From Phytophthora sp. 'mugwort' (Eukaryota > Oomycota > Peronosporomycetes > Peronosporales > Peronosporaceae), in contig JAUCEF010000016.1 in the NCBI GenBank assembly GCA_033558025.1, positions 1,364,001 through 1,428,000 of the forward strand: a DNA stretch of 64,000 bases, read 5' to 3'. A program made the translations under genes and the position numbers. The notes beneath the pieces were generated by a model. That model was not told the DNA's origin and searched no databases. It was given only the letters and a program-made list of their open reading frames with translations. Positions 41,890 to 50,738 of the stretch are shown here, one piece after another; position 1 is the stretch's first letter; each line of letters starts with the position of its first letter.

Positions 41890-44769
41890 CCTGCTGGAGT
41901 CGGGCATGCTGAACGACGATGGGGGCGCGACGATCCAGGACGCTCCGACAAAAAGCGCGGACGCCACTGCCCCGGACGACCACGCGTCGACCCAGTGCGC
42001 AGCCACAACCGCCCAAGACGAGCACGCGCAGACCCAGCGCGCAGGCATGACCGTCCAGGATGACCGCGCGTCGGTCCATCGCGTGGGCGTTACTGCCCAG
42101 TGTGAGTACGCGCACACGCTGCCTGTGGAGAGCGAGAGCGTGACGTCCGTGGGCGAGCCGTCCCCGGAGATGCTAAGTGTCAGCGCGACGCCTACACGCG
42201 CAGTGGTTCCGCGCGTGTCCAGCAAGCGCCCGACCAGCAGACGGGTGACGACCAAGCAGGCAAATGACAGCGAAGAAGACTTGCGGGTGTCGGAGATCGA
42301 CACGAGCGTGCAGTTGCCGCAGCGCACGGTCTATGCGCTGTTCGACAACGAGCCGGACGTCGACCTCTCGCAGGCGGCTGTATTGACAGCGTCCGACATG
42401 TCGCCGAGCGATCTCACCGTCGATGCGTCGCAGCAGGAGGCTGTGACGTCGTCACTTCAGCTGTTGTCCGAGGCGTCCGGTCTGGAGAGCGAGGTCGAGC
42501 CGCCTGCAGCAACAATGCCAACTGCTACTTCCGGTTGTGTTCTACGCCCACGCGTTCAAGTCAAGACAGAATCAACTTCGTCCCGGAGGACGAGAAAATG
42601 AGTGACTACGACAGCTTTAGCTCTGGCGACAGCGACGGTCGAGATGTCGTGAAGAAGACGATAGTCCAGACCGCAACGATGCGAAGGTGACGACGACGTT
42701 CTATCTGACGCCGATGCTGTCAGGATGGATGACGCGTTCATCGAGGCGCTGCAGACCGGGAACGACGCGCTGGACAAGAAGGCGCACGAGGACACGTTGC
42801 GCGTGATATGTACGCCTGTGTCCTCGACGTTCGAGAGCGACGCACCGGCGTACGAAAGCCTCGGCGCGGAAGAAGCACAGCCGGCGGCAGAGTTGCGTGC
42901 GCTCTGCCACTCGCCGCACGAAACCTTCTTCTTCTTCATGCCCAATTCGCTGTAGGTGTTGATCAACACCGAGACACCGAGACGAACCTGTACGGCCTGC
43001 AGCAAATCGAGCGGCGTGGTCTGACGATGCTGGCGAAGCAAATCACGTCACGGCGTCAGACCCTGCCCCATATTCGCCGGCCGGTGAAGGCAAAGCCAGG
43101 GTACCATACCTACGAGATCTTTCACGTTATCGGGCTCCTCGTGGCGCGCATGTTGTGCCCGCAGAAGCGACGCTTTTCCGCGCACTGGTTGATGATTGAG
43201 GATGGTGCGTTGCCCGCAGGAAACCTTTGGCATTTCATGGCCCGGAACCGCTGCCAGGACATCCTGCGCGATCTCCACATGGTGGACAATGATGCACCCA
43301 GCACACGGGATAAGCTCTGGAAGCTGCGGTCGTTCGTGGAGAAGATAAGCAACGTTCCGGGCGGGGTGGTCGCTGCCGTCGGTGTTCTCGTTCGATGAAG
43401 GTATGCTGCCGTCGACATCCCGGAGGAATACGACCCGCATGTTTATGCCTGACAAGCCTCATCGCTACGGGTCGAAGATGGTTATGGTGTGCGACTCGCG
43501 GACCGACTACTGCCACATGTATTTGCTTTTTGCTTGTTTTTGTATGTCATAAATTATGTCATTGAGTGTCATCCCGGACTTGGTATGTCGTTTCTGACTA
43601 GATTCGAGATGTACGCGGGCAAGCGCAATTCCGGCGACAGTGGTGACGGCAAATTTGATCACAATACCGGCGCCACCGTCGTCGTCCGCAACTTAAAGAT
43701 CGTGCGTGGGCCCAATCAGCACCCATGGCATGCGGTCATGGTCAACCGCTTCTACTTGTCGGTCCTGCTCGCGATCGATCTCCTCGGGATGAGCGTGTAC
43801 TTTATCGGGACCATCATGACGAACCGCATGGGCTACGACAGCAACGTCAAGGTGGAGCGCCAGACCCGCCCAGGAGCTCCCTCGCGGAACGTTCACGTTC
43901 TCCCACTCCGTCAACATCCCAGGCATAGTCGCGTTTTACTGGTGGGACCGGAAGCTCGTGCACTACCTATGCACGGGGCCGTGATGTCGGAGTACTCGAT
44001 CGGCAATAAGGTCAAGCGGGTGGGCGCGATCACGGTTCCGTGCCAGGAACCCGTGACCGACTGCCAGCGCTGGATAGGCTGAGTTGATTTGCACGATCAA
44101 TTCCGCCTTCAGAACAACTCGCTGCAGACGTCGACCAAGTTCACCAAGTACTACAAGAGCTTGTTCCTCGGGGACTTCGCATTGGTGAGCGCCTACATCT
44201 CGCATAAGGAGGCCGCGAAAATGGTGGGGATGACACCGATGAAGCGCGCGGAGTGGTACAGCATCCTCCAGAACAGCTCCTCCAGCTTAAGGCTGAGGAC
44301 TTCGCTGGCGTCGTCGCCACCTCGCCGATCGTCTCCACAAGCCCAAGTGTACCGACGTCCGGCTCACGCACGTGCTCGAGCAGGCCGAAGCCTGGGTCAC
44401 CGTGAGCGGGGTCCAGAAGCGCCGCCAGCGCTCGTGCAAAGTCTGCGCACTGCTTCGGACGATCACAAGAAGAAGTCGTACGCGACGACCTTCTTTTGCG
44501 AGCGCTGCTCGATCGACAACGCGAAGTGCTGGCTCTGCAACAAGATCCGGCGTGAGTACAAGGGTGTGGCCAAGACGTGTTTCGAGATCTGGCACGACGA
44601 CTCGGATGGGGGGCTGGCGATCTCACTCACCTCGGGCAAGCGAGTGATGCTGCGCCGCCCGGGCCAGAAAGCTGGAAAGCTCAAGAAGACGCGCCGAGAG
44701 CTCCGGCGTCTCGGCGAGGAGGGTGACGACGATGACCGCGCAAGTGAGAGTTACAGGGATATCGAGTGA
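41890..44769 (+). pseudogene. piggyBac transposase (DDE_Tnp_1_7 type), frameshifted
   Basis: The N-terminal third (41,890-42,600) is low complexity with a 14-residue tandem repeat. The catalytic domain begins with FFFFMPNSL (42,930-42,956, then a stop) and continues GLQQIERRGLTMLAKQITSR, FHVIGLLVARMLCPQKRRFS, LPAGNLWHFMARNRCQDILR with DLHMVDND, FSFDEGMLPSTS (first catalytic Asp) and MFMPDKPHRYGSKMVMVCDS. An 83-nt intron-like gap (43,519-43,601, GTATTT...CTAG) precedes FEMYAGKRNSGDSGDGKFDH, LLAIDLLGMSVYFIGTIMTN and later HDQFRLQNNSLQTSTKFTKY. A Cys-rich C-terminal finger (CKVCALL, TTFFCERCSIDNAKCWLCNK, CFEIWHDD) ends near 44,769. At least five frameshifts or stops. Confidence 0.8.
41966..42118 (+). 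repeat. 42-bp tandem repeat in the piggyBac N-terminal region
   Basis: About 3.6 copies of a 42-bp unit read in frame as a 14-residue repeat: TAPDDHASTQCAAT, TAQDEHAQTQRAGM, TVQDDRASVHRVGV, TAQCEYAHT. Copies differ at several positions but keep the period and the acidic/His/Thr pattern. Confidence 0.65.
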
Positions 44770-45094
44770 TGCTTGCTTGCGTATCACGTGATGAGGGTAG
44801 GACTGGCAGATTGCAATGCATTTTTCTATCGACTCACCTTTTCCTGCAGTGACTGACTTCACACTGCAACTCTTTCTGATGCAATCCTGTTAAAATCGTC
44901 AGTTACATTCCACAGGCCTCGTCGACTTCAACAGTGTAGTACTTACGACATAGCTCGAGAAATCTGCTGAAACCTTATACACCTAAACGCACGTAGAACA
45001 TCTGCCTCACACAAATGTTAAATGATACCGCTACGTCGTATTATACGATGTTCATTAGTGTGTTTTGGCCATTTCTTAGCCACCAAGGGGTTAA

Positions 45095-45366
45095 TAGATA
45101 TAAAATTGTATGGTGTTGCAAAAAATGTGTTCATTTTGTCAGAAAAGGGGGAGTGGTAGTTTAATTTGTCCCTCATGCTGAAACCGACAGTTTGTATGCA
45201 AGGCCTACCAAGGGCGAAGCAATCGTAGGTGTTAGCACTAGTAGCGGCTTGCCTGTATACTAAAAGCAACATATCTAAACAGCAACTCTCAACTCGCCCT
45301 AAAATCCGATATATTGACAAATATGTGATCCAAAATGGGGGGGTCATAATGATTTAGCGTGCACGG
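45095..45366 (-). repeat. Right terminal inverted repeat of the Tc1-like element
   Basis: Inverted partner of 39,061-39,335, ending CGTGCACGG next to TA at 45,367. Its inner edge coincides with the TTAA of the piggyBac insertion. Confidence 0.8.
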
Positions 45367-45519
45367 TATTCTGGTGCAATAATGTTCTCCCGCTGTCTCG
45401 TCAATGACATGCTCGACAACATCGTTCGCGTCACAGACGGTGCCGACAAGCATTTGAAGTCGCTCTAGTTGCTCTACGCTAGCATTCTAATGCTCTTCAG
45501 CACACCTTTTCTTTGCTGG

Positions 45520-46800
45520 AGTGGATAAATCCACTGATAATTACCTGCTGATCCAGCTCCTTCTAGGCAGTAGTGGCCCAATTAATAGCGTCCGTTCGCG
45601 TCGGCGAACGCAGCTGGAATTTTGTGGTCTTGCAACCCGCACTATACACTCGCAATTGCTGTGTCATATGCAGCACCCAGCACTTTCTCAGACGCTGTTT
45701 AAGGTAGCGGAACCACGAAATATCAGCAGGCTGACACACGGATGCCAAGTATGGTGGTACGTTCACTAAGTGCGCATTCAGTAGTCAGCATGATGTTCGA
45801 CGTCCTCAGTCCAATGGGCTGAAAAATCATCCCAAAGTAACAGCACATTTGCAAAATGATAGTCTAGAAACGAGACACAGAGGTCCGAGTTCCACCAAGC
45901 AGAATTGTGCCATATATTTACACGTTGCTAGCTGCTAGGACAACTTTCATAACTCTATATAGTGTATCTCCAAAACCATGCAGAGCAATGTAATAGTGTG
46001 CAGCCTTCTCGGGAATTTTAGACGGGTCTGCTTTCATCGCGAAGAACGGGTGATGAAAGCAGACCCGTCTAAAATTCCCATCGAGAGACATGGCTGTAAA
46101 GCGCTCCTTACCCTTCCCCACGCAGCGAGCCCATATGGCCTTCTTCCCTTTTTTGTTGATTGTTTTCTGGGGCAAAATATTCGAAACAAATCCCGCTCTG
46201 ATCAGCGTTATATACTTTGTTAACACCAAGCTCCAGCTTGGTCATTTCGACTTCATGCCAAAAATCACGGGCAGCTTGTTCCATTGCACCGGGAGTCTTT
46301 TGCCCTTGCCGAGGTTTTGCACGAAGAGAAAGGATATGGCGCGAAAGAAATCCTTGCTGCCAACAACGGCTACCCTCGAAAAATCCTTCAAGAACACCTT
46401 CTTCATTAACAACTGCCTGTGCTTGCAGCTGCAACATTAACCTTGACACCGGGACACCTTCTCCACGCAGCGAATTCACCCATTCTACGAGCCCTCTTCA
46501 CCCGTAGATGATATGGTGGTGCCCGTGCCTATCTTTCGCTCAGACTTCAGGCTCGCGGTTGAAGCAGATGCTGTCATTTCCGCGATATCTATCACGTATC
46601 CACTCACAGATTCGCTTGCGCTTGGTTTCACGTTTTGGCGAGGTTAAATGGCTGTAAAATTTGTCGAGTGTAGATGGCATGTTATTGTCATTGAGAAATT
46701 TTATTACATCCAGTTTCTTAGAGTATGTTTCACACTCTCGCTTGTATGCGCTGCATTCCGCCCCGCGCCGCAAGGTGCTCGCTTTCAAAGTCACCCCATG
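45520..46800 (-). pseudogene. Pogo/CENP-B-like DDE transposase remnant
   Basis: Minus-strand frames give SKKLDVIKFLNDNNMPSTLD (46,720), the N-terminal helix region, and WINSLRGEGVPVSRLMLQLQ (46,490-46,430) of the CENP-B-type DNA-binding domain. DFWHEVEMTKLELGVNKVYN with ADQSGICFEYFAPE (46,290-46,185) carries the first catalytic Asp. WARCVGKGKERFTAM and GNFRRVCFHHPFF follow (46,140-46,030), and the end is VPPYLASVCQPADISWFRYL with KQRLRKCWVLHM (45,760-45,690), which carries the late Asp. A perfect hairpin replaces part of the middle at 46,011-46,079. Frames shift between blocks. Element ends were not found. Confidence 0.6.
46011..46079. repeat. Perfect 28-bp inverted repeat inside the transposase remnant
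   Basis: GGGAATTTTAGACGGGTCTG with CTTTCATC (46,011-46,038) is exactly complementary to 46,052-46,079 across a 13-nt spacer. The arm at 46,052-46,079 is the one in the expected minus-strand coding context (GNFRRVCFHH); the other arm is an inverted copy of it. Confidence 0.8.
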
Positions 46801-47285
46801 CTGGGGGTGCTTCGCCCTTTGGGTGTGGATGAGTGCAAATCACCCTTGCTTGCTTGTTGTTTCACATCACTTTTGTGCTAAGTCTAGCACATGGCTGAGT
46901 AAAAATAGGTCTGTCCGTTGAGAAATGATCAGGGGTGAGGATTTCTGTATGGGTACTTTGTTCTGATTGACCAATTCGACTGTCCGGATGTACAAAATGT
47001 CCTTAAGCACAAATGTTATACATTACATGAGCACAACACCACGCCACTTCATATCTAAGATAAACATCATTTCTTTCGAGCGCTGAAGGATTCATCACTA
47101 TTCCTTTAATACGGAAAGCCCTAATGCCGTCCGTGGCAACGGCAATCGTGCTTTCTCCTCAAAACAAACGCAGCACCAGTCATTTCACGGAATAGGTGCA
47201 CTGGTACAGCCCAATAAATATTTCTTGAGTAGGCTATTTTTTTGCATAAAGTATAGTAGAACTGTTACTACGTATTGCTACACTA
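46801..47285. other. Intergenic stretch between two pogo-like elements
   Basis: No gene or clear repeat is recognised; it is AT-rich. Confidence 0.4.
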
Positions 47286-47427
47286 CAGTGCTTACAACAA
47301 TTAGTCTGAGTTCAAAATTAGCCTATGTTCATAATTAGGCTATATCAGACTAATTCATGTGCTTGAGCATTGACCCGATTCAAAATTAGTCTGAGCATAA
47401 ATATTCAAAATTAGTTCGCAAGATGTT

Positions 47428-47495
47428 GGCCTCGTCTTGGTCAAGTGGTTTAGTTTCTGCCCGATCAATCCCATGACCTGAGTTCGAGCCTCCGC
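47428..47495 (+). other. tRNA-like segment with A- and B-box motifs (degenerate)
   Basis: TGGTCAAGTGG at 47,438-47,448 fits the Pol III A box exactly. GAGTTCGAGCC at 47,480-47,490 fits the B box (GGTTCGANTCC) with two differences, at tRNA-like spacing. No acceptor stem pairs and no anticodon loop with U33 is present, so it is not a working tRNA. It may be a SINE head or a decayed tRNA. Confidence 0.4.
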
Positions 47496-47889
47496 GTATG
47501 ATGATTATTCGGCACATGACTGAGGCGCAAGGCGCCAGAGATAGGCTTTTCTTTCTGTCTTCGATTTCGTGGTGGATGCGTGTCGGTACCAAATGAGCAC
47601 GTGGTTACCCTTTTTTCTTCCTTCCCGTTTCAGCTACCCATTTGGTTTCTTTTCCCCATTTCAACTTCCCATTATCTTTTTTTCGCATTTAGTTTGCTCG
47701 GTTTTTCCTGATTCCATACAACTTTCCTACATAACCAAAATTAAGAATTGTACCCAGATCATCCAGAAATAGACTCTCCTTTTGGTATATCCGAGGAGCC
47801 TCCGTTACTAGTCAGGACGTGGTAGAGACTCGGGAGCCAATCACAAAGGACGCCAACCGCAGTCTATGATACAACATCAGTGGATGCTG

Positions 47890-48845
47890 GTGGTTCACTT
47901 CTCGTGTCGAAGATTACTGTGAGATGGGTGCAAGTGTTCATGGAGAAGCACGAGATTGTGTTACCGCGCACACGGAGAAGCGCCAAGTCAGCCAGAAAAA
48001 GCAAGCCCAGATTGAGAAAGATGTAGTATCTAATTTAGGCCCGCTTAAGCGTGACTTTGAGAGCGGGAAGTTGGATGATAATGCAGTCGAGAACATCGAT
48101 GAAACGCACTTCGTCATCGATTCGATAACAACAAAAACCTTGGAATGAAAGGAGAGAAGCAAGTCAAGTACGGCGATGTCGAATCGGGTGGAGAGGGGAT
48201 GACGATGGTTGTCCGTATATCCGGTGGTGCCAGCGGCTACACACACACACACACCAATGATGATTTTTACTAACGGAAACCGAAGCTACCCAATTCGAGG
48301 CGTTTCTGACGATGTTTCCGGTGTTTGCTATCGTACGGGACCGAAGAGGTGGATGCACCAGCGTCTATTTCGTGAATACCTTACCGAGATAAGAGCAGTG
48401 TCTGTGGATCCGAACGGCCGCCAGAAGACTATCTTTTTGGACAAAACTGCTTAGGCCAGCTAGACGAGTCCGAGTGCCAAAATGAACTTAAGCGTCTGAA
48501 CGCTCGCCTGCATTATTTGCCCGCCTACGCCACCGAACTATGTCAGCCTGCAGACTCGTTCGTAATTGCAAAAATCAAGGATATGTGGTCGCGAATGTGG
48601 AACGAGAAAAAGACCGAGCTCGTCGAAGATAAAGAGTGGCAAAACAAAGCACGAAAGGATGGAAGCTACTCGGGAAAGCTAAATAATCCCGGGAAGTATT
48701 TTTCTTCTCAAGCTGGCTGCAGCTGCGGTCAAAGAGGTCAGCCAACAACGACATGAATGGAATCAACTACGCATGCAAAGCGATGATCCGCAGCGGTTTA
48801 TCACTTGGTGTTGACGGGACCTGGCCTACAAACAGCTATTTTAAT
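47890..48845 (+). pseudogene. Transposase of the 47.3-kb pogo-like element, broken
   Basis: Blocks in order: VFMEKHEIVLPRTRRSAKSA-like (frameshifted), VSQKKQAQIEKDVVSNLGPL with DNAVENIDETHFVID (first catalytic Asp in NIDETHF), then VKYGDVESGGEGMTMVVRIS, MIFTNGNRSYPIRGVSDDV, YRTGPKRWMHQRLFREYLTE, NGRQKTIFLDK (second Asp), then AYATELCQPADSFVIAKIKD (third Asp), and a KEWQNKARKDGSYSGKLNNP tail. Two or more frameshifts, including near a CA microsatellite at 48,240, and a TAG after LDKTA prevent a full product. Confidence 0.6.
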
Positions 48846-49182
48846 AAGCTTACATAACTGTATATAATCCACAGCAACTCCATTGAAAGGTTGGACTAAC
48901 TTAGGAGTTCAAAATTAGTCTATGCTCAGAATTAGTCTGCATGTCTTGACACCAGACTAAATTGCGTGAATTCATTGAAAACCTGCTCACATGAATTAGT
49001 CTGACTCAGACTAATTGCTGTAAGCACTGTAGTAGTATTTACGTACTGCACTGGCAAAACATGTATGGATGAGAGCAGGAGGCCAAGCCAATCCCAAACA
49101 GCAAAACTGTTACTGTAGAATGAATGCCTGAAAGCTGTCGCTAGACTATGTCACCAATTTTATCGATTCCAATCCTCACGCT

Positions 49183-50319
49183 CTATTGGTTAGCCGAGTT
49201 GGTTAGACGCTTTACCTCGAGCTTGGCCACCACCTCAGCTTCTAGACGCCGAATGTCCTCCATGGTAAGGCCGTACCACTCATCCGTCTGGCACTGCGCC
49301 TGACGGAGGGTGTTATGAAATAGCTGCCGCTGTTGGTCACGAATGATCTTCTCCGCCTGAGATAGATCACAGCAAAAAAGTACAGCATGTGAGGAGTAAG
49401 TATTTTACTGGAACGTGTGGCTTTTCCTTTTCTTGTACCTTGCCCTGCACGCCCCAGTAGTCGAAGTTAATGCGCACAACCTTGTAGCAAGTCATGATCG
49501 GATCGACACTCTTTAGCCAGCCGCGAGACAGCGGTCCTCGCGAAGTCTTGACGGACTTATACTGAATTTCCCCGAAACCAAAGCGACAAACATGAGCACT
49601 GATCGAACAAAACTTTACCCAAGCTTTCGAAAACTAACCGTGGCCGGGTCGCAATCCTCCTTCAGTGTCTGCTTCGCTATCTTCTCCGCAATGTCCAGAC
49701 TGTCAAAATCGCGCAATACCAAATGAATATAACTTACCAATAAATAAAAAAACAGACAAAAGCTACTATGTCGATAACACCAACGTACATTTCGACCTTG
49801 CGCTGGTTAAGCTCGTTGTTGCTCATGTTGAGTGCGTTCTCCGAGTCGCCGCGGTCCGCTTTGTGCATAGACTCGATGGAGATGTAGAACTTGTGCTTAG
49901 CTAAGTAACCGTTAACAATGACGGTCACGCAGTGAGGGTACGAGTTCCACGCCTCCTCGATCAGCACCATGCTGTCCTCCGGGCAGCTGCACACACCGCG
50001 CCAAACAACAGTCAGCCAAATAACCAGACCACAATATCCAGCTGACGTACAATGCGGAGACGAAACCCGGGATCTTGGACTTGCAGTAGTAGTGCTTGCG
50101 CGTGTACTGGCCCTTGTTGCGCGGGACAAGCCAGCCCGATATGCTGGACACGCCCAGGTGTCCGTCCGTGTTGTCGTAGGGTTCGTTCGCCAGGATTTCT
50201 ACACCCTCGCCGTCGCCCGTGAGCCGTTCGCTGGCGTTCACCACCATGTACAGCTGAGCCACCTGGAATTCGTCCACGGTCATGTTCAAGGGGACGCGAA
50301 ACTCGTGGATCAGCACCAT
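49183..50319 (-). CDS. Phosphatidylinositol transfer protein (class I PITP), 274 aa
   Basis: Five exons on the minus strand: 50,319-50,051, 49,986-49,789, 49,699-49,639, 49,561-49,439 and 49,356-49,183. Introns are 64, 89, 77, 82 nt with GT...CAG ends, and the total of 825 nt closes in frame. The protein moves phosphatidylinositol and phosphatidylcholine between membranes and feeds PI kinases. It follows PITP-alpha/beta along its length: [98 protein letters not shown], and [17 protein letters not shown] short extra loop after NEPYDN (about 15 residues) is unusual. There is no signal peptide; it is cytosolic. It is divergent from HID1, 419 bp away. Confidence 0.94.
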
Positions 50320-50738
50320 TGTGTCGACTTTACTCGGTAACTACGCGTCGTTGAACGTGCAACAAGCAGGGTTGAAGAGAGCAGATGATGGAGAGAGTGT
50401 TGGTCACAAGATTGCACAGATAAACGAGCTGTGAGGATCAGGAAGCTGGGCAAGCAAACCTGCAGACAAAGCGGGGAGCAGCTCACGCTTTAATTTTTGA
50501 AAAAAGTGACGTAACGGGTTGCTTGGAGAACACTTGTCTAACGGCATAGTCCGGGTAAATCGCATGATAAGATGACTGAATCCTATTGTACAGCATGTTT
50601 AACAGAACTATTTTATACGATAAACCTAGCATATCCGATATATATCCCATCGTACAACATGTCCTGACTGATGCTTCAAGAGCCTGACACGTCGTTCAGT
50701 TCAGCAGAGGTCTTCTTGACGAAGGCAGACGGACAAGC
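50320..50738. promoter_or_regulatory. Shared divergent upstream region of the PITP and HID1 genes
   Basis: 419 bp separate the two start codons. This interval must hold both 5' UTRs and promoters. An oomycete-initiator-like TTCAGTTCAGC lies 41-51 bp before the HID1 ATG. No TATA box is obvious. Bidirectional control is inferred from spacing only. Confidence 0.45.

Larger units (their letters stand above)
41424..45090 (+). mobile_element. piggyBac-type transposon with TTAA on both sides
   Basis: TTAA at 41,420-41,423 is followed by CCCCTTGACTCCCGACGTCG. At the other end the inward-read sequence is CCCCTTGGTGGCTAAGAAAT, preceded by TTAA at 45,091-45,094. The shared CCCCTTG tip, a subterminal palindrome-like CGTACGATACG or CGTATAATACG at each end, TTAA flanks, and a DDE_Tnp_1_7-type transposase inside identify a piggyBac element of 3,667 bp. 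It is inserted at the inner edge of the right arm of the Tc1-like element and is therefore younger than it. Confidence 0.75.
39061..45366 (+). mobile_element. Tc1-like transposon with about 270-bp inverted repeats, interrupted by other elements
   Basis: The left end starts CCGTGCACGCCAAATCATTA at 39,061. The right end, read inward from 45,366, starts CCGTGCACGCTAAATCATTA. The two arms (39,061-39,335 and 45,095-45,366) match for about 270 bp at, by eye, over 90% identity. Each outer end is flanked by TA (39,059-39,060 and 45,367-45,368), the Tc1/mariner target. The transposase remnant is at 39,463-40,425. The interval also contains other repeat DNA at 40.5-41.4 kb and a whole piggyBac element at 41,424-45,090, so the original element was much shorter than the present 6.3 kb. 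Confidence 0.75.
47286..49029 (+). mobile_element. Pogo-like DNA transposon with both ends visible, 1,744 bp
   Basis: The left end CAGTGCTTACAACAATTAGT and the right end, read inward, CAGTGCTTACAGCAATTAGT form terminal inverted repeats of about 26 bp with one mismatch. Each is flanked by TA (47,284-47,285 and 49,030-49,031). Multiple copies of TTAGTCTGA or its complement lie subterminally at both ends (47,303-47,416 and 48,906-49,018). CAG tips and TA targets fit the pogo/Tc1-mariner superfamily. The interior has a frameshifted transposase and a tRNA-like segment near the left end. Confidence 0.75.

Noticed and set aside
49186..49223. tRNA-like A-box sequence TTAGCCGAGTTGGTTAGACG
   Set aside because: It is the reverse complement of the PITP C-terminal codons; no B box or acceptor stem follows.
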